Below are positions 33,306 through 46,786 of a DNA stretch of 64,000 nucleotides, one piece after another. Position numbers and translations under genes: made by a program. The notes beneath the pieces are model-generated. The model was not told the origin of the DNA and searched no databases. It saw nothing but the letters and a program-made list of their open reading frames with translations. Source of the DNA: Blakeslea trispora. Its lineage: Eukaryota > Mucoromycota > Mucoromycetes > Mucorales > Choanephoraceae. The stretch spans positions 236,915-300,914 of the forward strand of contig JAIWNE010000034.1 of the NCBI GenBank assembly GCA_025331445.1. Reading direction: 5' to 3'. The stretch's first letter is position 1. Each line of letters opens with the position of its first letter.

Positions 33306-36026
33306 GTTTATTGTTTTCTATGATAAGAGAAAAGTGCAAAAAAAGAACTAATGAAACATTAAAACTAAAAGTTATAAAGAAAACAATGATTACTTTACTA
33401 TTCAAATACGTCTTGATTTTCCTCCACTATCCCTTTTCTCGCTTCTTTCTGAGAGAGAGGAAATTAAGGACAAGAAGGAGAACAAAACGCTTCTAAACGT
33501 AAATTACAAAAAAGAAAAAGAGAGAAAAGGAAAAAGAAAACAAGAGAAAATAAAGAAACAAAGACACTGGAGGAGTTTCAAAGCGTATTACATTTGAGGG
33601 ATTGTTGATTAACTTGAGGTTCTTTTTTAGAACAACTGTTTCCCATTTTGGTTTACTCGAGACCCCAAGACGAGCTGAGACAATTTCTAAAATAATCGAT
33701 TTTCTAGCTTTCTTGGGGGGGGGGGTCAAACAGTTTTAGAAGATTTCGATTGCACTTTACGCTTTAAAGACATAAAATATGCTATTCAATTAAACTATGC
33801 TTGCAGTCCTGAGTCACTGTTGAATTTCGAAAGAACCTGATTTAGTAGATAACGAAAATACCTTTATTACACACGGATCTCAAGCATTCTATACCGTTCA
33901 GTATCAATAAAAAAAGAGCAACTGATGGACATTTTCTCTTCTTCTTCTTTACATCTATTATACATGTTTTATGCAAATTTATATTATTGTTAAGGATTTC
34001 TTCTTCTTCTTATTCTTACACACTATTGGCCTTTTCTCTCTTTTTTTTTTGGATTAACCACATTTGAACATAGTAAGCGATTCACTAGGTTTAGTCATGA
34101 TTTTTTAACAACAAACTATTCATGCTCGTATCTACAAAAGATTAATGTGTAATTCTGAAAAGAAGTTTGCTTTTCCACTTGGTAACAGTGATATGAGCCC
34201 CATTATACTATTTTTTGTAAGTATTGACATCACACCTAGCAACAGCCTTGATTCTATGGTACAAGATCATTATCTTTTATAGATACAGCCATATTACCAA
34301 CATCTTTTTCTTCTGTTATGCTTTTCTTTCACAAGAGGTTAGCAACATCGCTCTTGCTCTTCCACCCCCCTTTTGAACCTCACTCCATATGAACCAAATA
34401 TGCTTGAGATAAAACGTATATTGATAGAATTAGAACCTTAAGAAACAGAGGTAGTCAACATATTATTCGATCTGTATTCAACGTACAGCAATAGTCTATT
34501 GCAACGAAACAGTTTCTTTTTTTTTTTTGAAGACAGTAAATTGGTTTCGAATTCCTTGATATCTTTAATCCTAAAGTTGCAATTTGATTTTTTTTTTGGT
34601 TCTACTATTAGACATTGAATAAACTAGAAGCCTACAAGTCTTGATTGTGTTTGAGAATACAGTCATATTTTCACCGCCTGTAAACAAACAACAAGTGCTA
34701 TTCAAAGAACAAAAATATAACAAGTGAGATATGCTGTGCGTAAAGCGAGACACCTTGTCAATAGTTTCTTAACTTGCTAAAACTAAAGACTCTATGAATT
34801 ATTTGCAGATGATAGATAAACACTCTTGACGATAATGCCTTGACAGAATTAGATTAAAAAAGAAAATTACTTTGGTGTCGATAAAACGTCAACGTAACGA
34901 TGGTCGATGAAGAACATAAAATAGGTTTTTAAAAAGAAGCAAAAGTCTGATGTCGCAAGCACTACAACTTTCGTGCCCTTCGCCATGTTGAAAAAGAAAG
35001 TAGTTGAGACCATCAAAAAAGCTATTTGAAGTTTAAACCAAGTTGGATGGGCTTATTTGTATAAGGAAATGCCTCGTCTGTAATTCCATTTTCTTTTGCA
35101 GAGTGATTAGCGCTTTTTGGCCAAGTAAATTCAAATTTGCAGACCAACTGGTGACAGCGTCTACCAACCATAACCTATACATGTTTAACATTGATGGTCT
35201 GTAAAGATAATCATAGACTCTATTGACAAAGTTAAAAAAAAAAAGTAGATTCAATAAAACCAAAGACTTGCTATGAACATATTTTGTAATAAATAGGTGA
35301 AATATTCTATTATCGTTTTAAAACAATAAACTTTCCAGTATACAATCTGTGTATTCAGTTGTCAATCCCAAACATGTTTTAGAAAGACATTGGCCTGCAA
35401 TACGAGCAGTACGTTTGGTGTAGGCTGTGCTTTTTAAGACTAATTAGCAAATTGAATATAAGAAGTTTTGTTAGGATATTGGTGGGCTGAATTATATGTC
35501 ACTAAAGTATATTGGTTTGCAAGTATCTGAGTCATATATGCTATTTAATACATCAACACAATAGAAAGGTTTGACACATTAATCGAATGGAAGCTCTCTA
35601 ATAAAATTCTAGTATCAACACCTCAAGTTCGATCACATAGCATCTTTTTTTTTTAGACGAAATATGAATTTAGAACAGTCATTAGAAGTAAGAGCAAGTA
35701 CTGCCAATGTTACAGACCATTGACTATATAGGATTTACAGTCGTTCTGCTATGACTGAATTCAATTTCTAATCCTCTGTTCTCAATGTCTCCTTTGATGC
35801 AAAAGCAATTCATTACTCAAATGACAGTCAGTTTGGATAAAAAATGCAAAAAAGTAGAGAAAGTTTTCAAATGATAGCTATTCCTCAGATTTATACACAC
35901 CCCAATTCGATGATTTAAACTCAAATTTACATGAATTACCGGATTTGTGCGGTCTCCACGTGACTTTTCGGCCCGGACATAGTTGCAAACATTTATATAC
36001 AACCGACATAAAAAAAAAATATCGAA
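33306..36026. other. 2.7-kb gene-poor region upstream of the cyclin gene and tRNA
   Basis: AT-rich with scattered poly-T/A and purine runs; open frames are short and without motifs. The first few hundred bases should hold the cyclin promoter. I see no element ends or RNA genes before the tRNA. Confidence 0.55.
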
Positions 36027-36097
36027 GCGCGGTTGGTTAAGTGGTATAATCTTCGCCTGCCACGCGAAGGGCCGGGGTTCGATTCCCCGACCGCGCA
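36027..36097 (+). tRNA. tRNA-Gly (anticodon GCC)
   Basis: A 71-nt cloverleaf without intron. The acceptor stem GCGCGGT pairs with ACCGCGC (36090-36096); the anticodon stem TTCGC/GCGAA encloses the loop CTGCCAC with anticodon GCC; the T arm carries GGTTCGATTCC. The B-box GGTTCGATTCC is canonical and a T-run follows about 20 bases later, as expected for RNA polymerase III. Confidence 0.97.
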
Positions 36098-37139
36098 TAT
36101 ATTTTATTTTTTCTCCATTTTTTGTTACATGTCAGGCATTTCAAAGCCTGAATGACAGTCGGTTATTTTTTTTCTGGGCATGCTTAGTGAAGAACTATAT
36201 AAGATTCATGCTTAAACAAAGCATACAAGAGCAACAACAAGTACAAAATTATACGTAATCAAAGCAATTCAATAGTTCATTAGCGATTTATGCTCTTTAC
36301 ATGTATCTCAAGCAACAGATAGACATTTGTTAATTTAGAGCCTGTGGGCTTTGCCCTTGAGTACATACATCGAAAGAGTAAAAGACTGAAAATCTTTGTA
36401 TCAAAAAGTTTACCGCTACTAGTTGTTGCAACTGTTTGTCTCTATGAGTCTTAGTTCACACAAAGAACAGCTTATAGAGAGCTACTAGCAAGACAAATTT
36501 CTGTTAAAAAGAGAAAATGTTCTTTAGTATCATATTCTGCCTTCCAGCCGTCAAGCTTTAATAAAATTGTTGGAGAAGCACCAATTAGTATTGCGTCTAA
36601 TTTAAGGATGATGTTTCCTTTGGTCTCTCAAGATTTGTTTTCATTATCTTTGTTCAGGCCATGCTCTTACTATACCGCTATCATAGTTGTCTTTCTCGGT
36701 TCAACAGTGAAACTCTTTCTTAATCTCTCTTGAGGTGAATCTGAACTGCTTGTTTTGATAACAAAAGCCAATATTTACTTGCATCAAATAGATTTTAAGA
36801 AAAGGTTATGCTTAAAAGGTACTAAACATGTTCTCAAGTTTTATAACTTCCATTTTCAATTAACAAAATAATTGATCTTCTTTTTTCTTTAAAGTACTAG
36901 ATTTAATGGTTTATCAACTTATATGATAGCCACAAGATGATTCAAAGAAAAACTATATGAAGCTCCAATTAAAGCAACAAAGGCTCCTTCAATAAATTAA
37001 ATGCGGAAAAAAAAGAGAAAATCCAAATCACACTAAATTGATATCATGCTTTATTTAGATGTAGATGTACTAAGGTTTAGGGTAACGCGTATATCGGGTA
37101 TAGCAACAGACAAATACAAACAAGTTTAGTCTATTGTAT
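36098..37139. other. intergenic between tRNA and subtilisin gene
   Basis: AT-rich, with no supported gene; it holds the 3' flank of the protease gene. Confidence 0.6.
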
Positions 37140-39042
37140 TTAAAGCAAAAGAAGGAGAAATGCAATCAATGGAGCCATAATCAATGTGATAGCTTGTGAA
37201 TTCAACATCGATGTTCCATCGCTCAACGCTTGACCATAGATCCAAAAAGGTTGGCTGTCGTTTGGATGACTAAAAGCGATGTTTACCAATGTCTTCTGAT
37301 CTTGACGACCTGGCACCTTATACCCTGATGCTATAGCATTGTCAACTACAGTTTTGTTCTCATTGTAATAGGATCCTGTATTGTTTATGGCAAAATTCTC
37401 AGATATTAATGAAGAAGTCTTCTTCAAGTAATTGCTTAGCTCAGCGGGAGTATAGTCTTTTTGAGATAGAAAGATAGCCATTATCCCAGCGACATCTAGT
37501 ATAAGGCAAAAGAAACAAAGTAAGTCGTCTCTACAATTCTATTACAAAGTAGCAAGTACAACTTACGTGGTGCAGCCATGGATGTTCCAGTAAGAACATG
37601 TGTTGCATCTTTTGAAGTTGGCCAGATTGACTTGATATTTGTGCCTGGAGCAAATCTAATCATATGTAATATGGTCAATGAATAATATTTTATCATAATA
37701 TTAAATTAATTTACATATCGACACATTTTCCGAAATTAGAGTAGTATGATACAGAGTCGTCTTGATCAATGGCACCTACGGTTACCGCACCAGGCGTAGA
37801 ACTAGGCGAGTACTTGCATGCGTCTTCTCCATAGTTTCCGGCTATGCGATTTACAGAGAATAGTAAGTAACAATTGCACTTTTTGAATATCTATAATTTA
37901 CCTGCAACAACAAAATGAATACCCAGAGACATAGCCTGCTCTATAGCATCGTTTGTAGCTTGGCTATAAAATGCACCTAACGATAAACTATATAATGTCT
38001 TAGATTTAGTGTGCATTTCAAATGTCTAATTTACGTATGTTCTTACTTCACTATACTTTTAGCATTAGGCTTTGAAACATGCTGATCAACTACCCATTGT
38101 AGTCCAGTTAATAGATCGGAGAGATGACCATTGCCCTTATTATCTAGGGTTTTTACAGACACAATGTCTGCTTCTTTGGCTACACCATACTTTGTTCCAC
38201 AGCAAACACCAGCAACAAACGTTCCATGACCATTCTCGTCACTAGAATTGTCTAGATCGCCCACTACAGTTTTTCCTACAGTCACTCTTCCCGCAATATC
38301 TTCATGATCTTCAAGAATTCCAGAGTCCATCAAGTAAATAGTAACACCTTTACCCTATAACATTTAATGAGTTTGATGCACTTTACAAAAGAAAGCAGTC
38401 GAATTTTAGCATACCATACTGTTGGCAAAAGAATATCTATTGTCTGTTCCTTCACGCTGATCTATTCTATCAAGACCCTGTGAAGAGAGTTATAGATTTT
38501 TGTCTCAAGAAGTACATATTTGTTCATACCCAACTTGGCGGATCGACTTGTATAAATTCTTGTAAAGAGAAAGCTGTATTTTCAATATAATAGTGGACAA
38601 CTTCATGGTTATTCTTGGGTTGCTCTGTTGAGTTAGCTGTTGAACTGTTGTTTAATAGACTTCTCATGGTTTCCGGATCAAATCGGCCAGAATACCACTT
38701 AAAATTTCCAATACTATTGTAAGTTGTAGGTAATTTTGTAATTTGTGCAATCATCGTCTTGTTCGAGGAGATAGATGTAGCATTATGAGATGCTGTATTG
38801 TTACTAGATGGTCTATTGTTGGTTTGCTGCGTCTGCATTAATTCTATCTGTGTTTTTATTGTTGCAGAAGTGGCATCTGGCTTGAACACAACAATATAAT
38901 CGTTTGAATCACTCAACTCGGGTTGTGCAGGTTTGCTTATTTGATTTCTGTCAGCGTGGACCAAGGTACAGCTTAAAAGGAAACACAAAGCATATAGGTA
39001 TCCAGATGTATGCAAACTAATAACAAAATTGTATAGTTTCAT
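37140..39042 (-). CDS. secreted subtilisin-like serine protease (S8A), probably GPI-anchored
   Basis: Exons 39042-38530, 38477-38415, 38354-38047, 37987-37902, 37841-37715, 37655-37567 and 37495-37140 give 513 aa. A signal peptide (LYALCFLLSCTLVHA) is followed by an I9 propeptide (DYIVVFKPDATSATIK) containing several N-glycosylation sequons. The catalytic triad is complete: Asp in IYLMDSGI, His in NGHGTFVAG and Ser in GTSMAAPHVAG, with the oxyanion Asn in FVVAGNYGEDAC. The protein ends with a hydrophobic tail (ITLIMAPLIAFLLLLL) after small residues, which looks like a GPI-attachment signal and suggests a cell-surface protease. ATG 39042 is preferred over 39072 because it places the signal peptide at the N-terminus. 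Confidence 0.9.
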
Positions 39043-39664
39043 TTTTGTTTTGCAAGAGAAGAAAGAAGACAATAAACCATGTGTTAAAACAAGAGAACAA
39101 AGACTAGTAAATTAAAACAGAAAATTAATCATGAAATTAAACTAATGCGTTACACAACTTTTATATGCTTGTCTACAAAGGCAGATGTATAGGAATACAA
39201 CTCAGATAAAATACAATCTATTTAAGCAGTTTGAGACATCGTATTCTCCTTTTTCTTTTGATTATTGCCCTATTTTCTTCAATAGCTGTAGTGGTCTCTG
39301 AGGTAGCTATGAAGCATGTAGGTGAGAATAGCAAAAAGCTCTTGTATGACAATAAAGTTGAAAAGTCAATCTATTGTGACACATAAGGCAAAAAGTCTTA
39401 GCCTTTAACATGCTGATGTTTAATGTCAGCAACCCAACACAAACACGTTTGTGATATAGCAACAAACCAATTGATCAATATGACAGGACAAACAAAGAAA
39501 ACAAACAAAACATTTTGTTTAATTTATAATATAGCGATTAGTATTACATTGATAAGTATAAGTGTGCGTTTATAGACGCATTTGTACAATTCTAATTTAA
39601 ACATATACATATATATATAAAACAAGATTAACAGTAAATAGAGTAAAGGTAAAATATTCACAAA
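39043..39664. other. intergenic between protease promoter and myosin V 3' end
   Basis: Contains a short TA-rich run near 39607-39620 and otherwise AT-rich sequence; no gene is seen. Confidence 0.6.
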
Positions 39665-42600
39665 TTAAGCCGTCAAAGACAACTTTGTTGAGGCATTCAA
39701 TATGTCGTCTCTCTTGGCTTCTGATTCACGTTCGGTCATGGCATTCTCCAATAAAATCAAGCGACGAATACGTTTCAAGTGAAGCCATGCTGGCAAATAG
39801 AGATGTGATGTTGTTTGACGAGGATTGGGCACTTCATAAGCATCGGTGGTATCATCTATAGGGATTGAATCTAGTAGCAAGACATCATCTTTGTCTCCAC
39901 TGACAACACGAGAAGCGACAGCACGAATAATTTCAGGTTTGATAGGGTTTTCATAATCAGCAACATGGTATTGAGAAATCAACTTTTGGATTTGTGTAGG
40001 AGATAAAATCCAACACACATCGTAAATGTTTTCAATATCTTCCAAGGTGGCCTTCTTAAATTGGAGCAGTTTAGTAGCTTGCATCAGGTGTTCAAGTTGA
40101 AGAGCTGCTTCAGGAATGCTGTGACCCTTACACCACTCTTCAATTCGAGTGATGTTATATTGAATTTGCATGGCTAATAAAAAAAAAGAAAACAACAACA
40201 TTAAGTTACATTTATCAAAAATATGAACATTGTAAAATTACCTCTTTTCCATGATGAAAAGTTCTTTCGCATCAACAGGTCATTAAAGGCAGTTACACCA
40301 GTCATTTTCAAGATTTCAACAAGTACTTGGTTGACGACAGATGCTTCTAAGAAATAACAATTCATAGTGCGGTAAAGCTTGTTGAGGAAGCCCAAAAGGT
40401 TATCCATAGTGAAGGCAGGGCCTGAAGAACCCAACAGGAGCTTGTTGAGAAATCTTCCCGAATCACTGGTAATAAATCCAGGGAGAGATTGGTTCTCAAT
40501 AACGGCAGGTATAATCATCTTACTATAGACTCGTTTAACCTCTTTCATCCATGAATGGAAGATATTGTCTTCGAGGCACTGCATTTCAAACTTGATTGTT
40601 TGCATCAGCTTTTCGAATTCACGCCAGCGGGCACCACTTCCTCTTTCTTTCATCTCAAATTGAATGCGGCTTTCCGACTGAACAATGAGTGACAGCAACT
40701 CGTGTACATTGGTAAGCCAGAATGCACAAGGAACGATAGCATTTTCTCCAGTAAAGCTCTATATGAAATATAATGATAAATCTTATGATGTATTTTTTTA
40801 TATATATATGATAGTAGCTTTGCTTACCAAGCATTGTTTTTGGATGGTATCCATTACAGCAAACAACAAGTTTTCAGATTCACGGTTATAGCCAATCTTC
40901 CACATGTCATTAACACACATACTGATGATATGTGCTGGGAACATGACTTCCTTTTGAGAAGGAGGGTTCTTGTCGCTAGGTGTGGGAATCTTGAGTGATC
41001 GGATCAGACCTTCTAATACTTCATCTTGAAGAGGGTCAATTTGTCTCAGAATTGCATCAATCTAGATATTAAGGAGACAAAATAAATAACTATAGCAATC
41101 ATAACAATAAAAATGCATACCTCTTCCTCTGGGTTATCGGAAATAATATCGAGTCGACTACTCTTGCCACCTGCAAGTGTGTTCAAGATGCCAACAGAAG
41201 TAGGACGAGGGCTCTTTCCATTACCAAGTGTTTCTGCTCTACGGAGCTGATCAATGGCTGATTTGGGAATAATACTGGCGATATCAGCAGCACTGTTGCG
41301 TCGAGCCTTGCGGTTCGTGAGTTTGGAAGCTGTCTGAGAAAGAGATTTGACATGATTAGGCTCTACACTCTCCTCTACTGGACGAGGGGAAGGTTTTCTA
41401 ACATTAGCAGGCGAAACAGAGCGGCTCTTGTTTGGATTGCCAGGAGAAAGGGCACCTTGGCGACTGTGCATAGCCTTGGCCAATTGAGCCTTCAGGGCTG
41501 CAATCTGGGCCTTTAAGTCGGTCAATTCTTCATTGTCTACAGCAGGGGCTTCAACCTTTTTAGATTCTAGTGATTGAATGGTATCTTTTTGAGCTTTGAT
41601 CTCCTGCTTTAGTTGATCGACTTGTGCAGTCAGGTCTGTTGCCTTTTCAAGAGCCTCTGAGCGTTCGTTCTTGAGGGTTTCGTTTTCTTGCTTGATTAAA
41701 TCAAATTCTTCGCGAGGCACTCGGCTTTCAATGAAGCCTGCTTCTGCAGACTTGGTTTCTTGCTCTAGCTTATTGTGCTTGCTGGTCCAAGCTGCAATTT
41801 GACTTTCAAGATCAGTGACCTTGTGTGCCAACTCGTTCTTTTCAGATTTTAAAGTGGTTACTGTTTGTGTGAGTTCAACTACTCTGCTTTCCAACTTGTA
41901 GGAAACTTCCTTAAAGTGGTTAGCTGATTTGGCTTCAGCCTTTAGGGCATAAAGTTGCTTGCGAGCAAAGCGGACACGAATGCATGATTGTAGGTTAATG
42001 ACATGTTGAAGCTGAGCTTTATACCATTTACGAGCCAACCTATTAAAAGCACATAGCAAGTCAGCTTCTTCTCCCTTTGTAGACATCTAGTACATGAATA
42101 CTTACATTCCTCTAACACAACGTTGAATCTGTACAGCAGCATGGCATCGTACAAGTTCATGATGTTTTTGACGAGCGTCATGGGCACGAATGGCTGATTG
42201 AAAAACAAAAATAAAAGGTAAGTAATCAATAGAGGTACTACTTGGTATTTATACAAACCTGTTTGAAGTCTAAGAGCAAAGTCCTTCTTGGCCATGAACT
42301 CTTTGCGAGCGGCAAATCTACGAAAGTTCTTTTGAATGACAAGGGCTGCCTTTTCTTCTTGAAGTTGACGCAACTGTCTTTGACCAACACGTCTACGGAC
42401 AACAGCTTGAACTTGAATGACCAATTCACGCATGCGTACATAGCGATGGCGATACACAAATCGCCGAATGTTCTTCTGTAGCGTAATGGCACATGCATTG
42501 TATCTATCTGATCGAAGTTTTTCAAAGTAGGCTAATTGACCAGCACGGAAAAAGATCTTTGTTTGACCTATTTGAAATTTGTCTGGATCATCAATACAGG

Positions 42601-45230
42601 TTTCTAAAATAGCGTTACAAAGCGTCTTCACATCTGGGTTGTTTTGGGGATCCCAGTACTTTGATGAAACTAGTGCGTAGTATCTTTCAGCAAATTCCTC
42701 AAACGTCCAACGTGAAGGATAGCCCAAGCAACTGATGCGAATCGTTTCCAAGACACCACAAGCACGAAGTTGCGACAAAACCATAGGTGGTTCAAATTCC
42801 CAAGCTACCTTTGCTTCATTTGGTTTTATACAACGGATGTAATGGACGTTTGTCTCACCAATAGTATCCATCAAGTTGATAAGAGAGTTCTTGAAAATGG
42901 AACCAAGAGTGGGTTTTCTGGCAATCATACTCTTTCGTTTGTTTTCCTAAATGCAATTGATTAGCACCTTTTGCGTTGGTAAAGAAAAAAAAAGGGGCCA
43001 ACTTACTGCTGCTGTCACTGCGTTGGCAGCCTCGATGGACTTGGCCAGGATTTCTGGCAAGAAAGAGAATTCAGAATTTTGTAATAATTGAAGATGTTCG
43101 TCTGGAACAGAGTCTTTGTTCTTCTCCAAGAAACTCTCAGCCTCATATTGAACATCGTGTGCATAATGCGCCACAGTGAATGCGGCGTTTGAGAATCGAG
43201 GTTTCTTAAAGTAGTTTTTGTAGTCTGGCGAACTGAAATTGTCATATAACTTTTGACAGAATCCTTGATCTGTACCAGCTGGAAGACGTGATTCCTAAAA
43301 ATTACATTTTGCTTTGTTATTCTGCTTTTCCTTTCTTTCTTTCTTGTCTAACAGAAAACATACCTCATCTAAAAGTGACAAAATACCAAGTCGTCCTTCA
43401 ATCATCTCAATACACTTTTGGTTATCACTGAATTCAATGAATGTCCAACTAATCTGTTCACGAACATATTCTTCTTGCTCCAACTTGAAAACATGCTGGT
43501 TAAATTGTTGTTGAAGCTTTTCATTTGCATAGTTGATACAAAACTGCTCAAATGAATTTTTCTTAAAATGTTCAAAACCATAGATATCAAGTACACCAAT
43601 AAAGTTTTGAATCAAATCTTCATTTGGACAAGACAAACTATCGTTAACAACACCCACAAGCCAATCAAACAAGTTGGAATAGATGTATTTAGCTACCGAG
43701 TCTCTCACGACGGTTGCCTGAGCAGGATTTAGGTTGGTGACGATTTTCTCTGAACGAGTGATGATTTGCTTTCGAACGATCCATTTTCTGAAATCGTTTG
43801 TGCTGATACCGAGCAACTTGGTTGCAATGCCAAGTGCCTCATCTGTTTCAGAAATCAAGGCGTCGTTACGGCCTGTCACCTTGATGTTACCAATATGAAG
43901 TAAGGCAGCCAAGATACGGAAAATCTTCCACTGTAAATCGACAGATAAGCCTACAGTAGACAAAGCCTTTTGTGTCACCTCAAACTCTTCCACATCATCC
44001 ACGCCTGGGATTTCTCCTGTGCCGCTCTGATTAAGGTAATGGAAGTCAGAATAGTTGCTGAGCTGAAAGTCTTTCTTTTCTTGTGAGGGAGCACCAGCAC
44101 AAAGCTAATATTGTAGGTTTAATATATTTCATGATCCGCTTGTACGTGTGTGTGTGTGTATATATGTTTTATACCTGATAAAAGATGTGATAGTTTCTCT
44201 CAGTCTCTGGTTGAAAAATAAGTCTTGATCTTTCCAATAGATAGGTTCTGATTTTGGCACCAATAATATTTGAATCCTTGTCAAATTCAATCTGTATGTA
44301 TTTACCAAATCTTGAAGAATTGTCATTTCTAGTTGTTTTTGCGTTACCAAAAGCTTCCATGATAGGGTTTGTAGCTAAAGGTATTATGCTGTGTTACCAT
44401 CAAATCCTCTTTTTTTTTTCAACACTATTTTTTTTTTACCTAAAATCTGCTCTTCAACCTCCGTCATAGATCCGTCTGTCTTCTTCTTTTTGGTTGCACC
44501 TTCTTCGTCATCTGCTGTAGCAAAATATCTCATAATAAATTTGGCACTAACAGTTTTACCAGCACCACTTTCACCTGAAACTACAATTGTTTGATTTTTG
44601 TGTTCTCGCTTCATACATCGATAGGCATCTTCAGCAATAGCAAACAAGTGTGGCTCAAGTTCTCCACGTCTCTTTCCCGAGTACTGTTGCACAATATCCG
44701 GATCATAAAGCGACACGCGAGCAAATGGATTTACAGCAATCAAGACAATACCAGAATATGTATAGATCAAGCGCTGCATATATCTCGTTCTAATGGTATT
44801 TAAGACTGATAGAAAAGATGCGTATGAGCTAACGATTTGCGTATTCTCTTCCGGTAGTCATATCTTTACCTGCAGGCTCATTTAAATAACTCAGATTTGT
44901 TAAATCATCTGTATATTCCATTTTAGGTGGATTTCTTAGTGGTGGTAAAGTAGACCCTTTGTTTTTTGTGATTTCGGTCAAAGTGGATTCGAATACATGT
45001 TCCTATACCAAAGTTAGTTTTGTTGTGTATAAAAAGATTCCAAGTAGCTTTACCTTGCCGTCTGTGTCGTCTTCAAAAGTCAATGTGACTTTGTCACCTT
45101 CTATAGTGTTTAGAACACAAGAAGCTGAAACCCAGCCCTCTTCTTGATCAGGGAACCAAGCCTTAGTTCCTTGCGTATAGACTTCAACAGCTTGTTGGGC
45201 TCTGAAATCTTTTGATGAGGATTCTGACAT
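39665..45230 (-). CDS. MYO5: class V myosin heavy chain (Myo2/Myo4 type)
   Basis: Twelve exons: 45230-45054, 45002-44870, 44805-44440, 44374-44175, 44104-43364, 43294-43007, 42946-42259, 42193-42106, 42039-41121, 41061-40828, 40758-40242, 40173-39665 (1,619 aa, one frame). In order: an SH3-like N-terminus ([16 protein letters not shown]), the motor with P-loop GESGAGKT, switch [11 protein letters not shown], switch [10 protein letters not shown] and HYIRCIKPN, about six IQ motifs (for example [17 protein letters not shown] and [10 protein letters not shown]), a coiled coil, a basic Ser-rich linker and a C-terminal DIL cargo domain (residues about 1250-1600). It carries secretory vesicles and organelles along actin. 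Length is typical of the class. The probable light-chain gene lies 3 kb upstream. Confidence 0.95.
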
Positions 45231-46786
45231 ATCGCTCTCTAAAAGTTTAAAAAAAGAGAAAACGAAAGAAAGAAAGAAAGAGAGAGAAATGAGCCCCACT
45301 GAGATTTATAGGTGATTTTAATCTCGGCCAAATAGTATTTTTTGATTGGCTCGGATAGACCAAGTTTCTTTCTCTCTTGTAAAAAAAAGAAAGAAAGAAA
45401 GAATCACGAGGTTAGAACAGAAAAAAAGGATGATTTTCTTCTACTTAAAAGTTTATCATATGTGCATTTGATAAACTCCATCACAACAACCTACAGTGTT
45501 TTCCAGCCTCAGTTAGGTCACCTTACCAAAAACATTTGTCAAATTTTCAAACTCAATTCTTAATGATTTCAAAACTCAGCTGCCTAGCTTCATCAAGGCT
45601 GTTTGATCAGCCCTCTGAAAATCATTTTGGCTGTTTTTTAGTGTCTTCAAATTGAGTTTGTTTGCAATGGATTACAAAGAGTCACTTCATCATAATGATG
45701 GTGTTGATTTTTAGGTAGATTTTCTATTGCCTGTATTTCTATCTTTAGTTTAAGACTACAAACACACACACACACTTTTGAACTAGTGGCACTAGAAAAT
45801 AGCCTATGACGAACATGGATGTGTCAATACAGCTTCAAGATTATACTTGAGCATTACCTGGGTCAAGACAGTTTGTATGTTTCATCAAATGACTAGCAAT
45901 GTTACTTGTTGTACAACAATACCTCTTCTCCTTTTTTTTCATGTGAAATGATCAACTTGTTACAAATGAAAAAAATAGACTCAATATTGAGGTATAGGAT
46001 GTATCTTTGGAATATATTTGACTTTTAATAAACAAAAAGTAGTTGTATCATTGGCAAGAAAAAGTAGTATCCATTTCTTGTGATATAGAGAGTATTTGAG
46101 ACCACAGAGCTGGCAGACTATGATAGCGGTATATGTAACACACACACACACACACACACGCATCCATATGATCATTGCATAAATAAACAGCAATACACTA
46201 AATGGCCGAGTAACAAAGATCTTGATGGTTTCGGGACAAAACAATAATATTCTATCCAACTTTTCGGATCACACTCTTGATCAACTACAAGCCAATCATT
46301 ATCCTTAGCAGCAGCCATAAAGTACAATATCATCTAAAGACTGCTTGGAACAGAAAGATATCAACATACTTTCAAGATTGTGTAAGCCTAACATCAAATG
46401 TGATACATTCCTAGAGCTTATATTGCAATCAAAAAAAAAAGTAGCGAGAATTGCATTTAAAAAAAGAAAGGAACAATAAGAAGTGAATGGAATAGTGTTT
46501 CTCCAAATTGAGTATTGTATCTACTTTTTGTTTATAATACGTTGACCGAGATATCATTGTTCCTCTGTTTTCGGACACAATTAGACTATAAACAAACTGA
46601 CACATTAGAAAACAGCCTTTGTTAGACAGCAAGTACCCTGGTACTGTCCTTATGCTTCAATTTAAGATAGACTTTGACAAGCTAAAGTAAAATAGACACC
46701 GGAGTACGATTCTTTTGTATTTTATTTTTTCAATCTTTTTCAATCTTTTTTTTTTCCCTTTTTGTTATCTTACTTGTAGAAAAACA
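45231..46786. other. intergenic, divergent promoters of myosin V and PHO13
   Basis: Purine-rich run 45244-45292 just before the myosin start, and a CA microsatellite at about 46139-46159. No gene supported. Confidence 0.6.

Noticed and set aside
33182..33496. Poly-valine and poly-threonine open frames
   Set aside because: They are other-frame readings of the CAA repeat of the cyclin gene.
46138..46160. CA microsatellite as a regulatory element
   Set aside because: A plain dinucleotide repeat without context to support a role.
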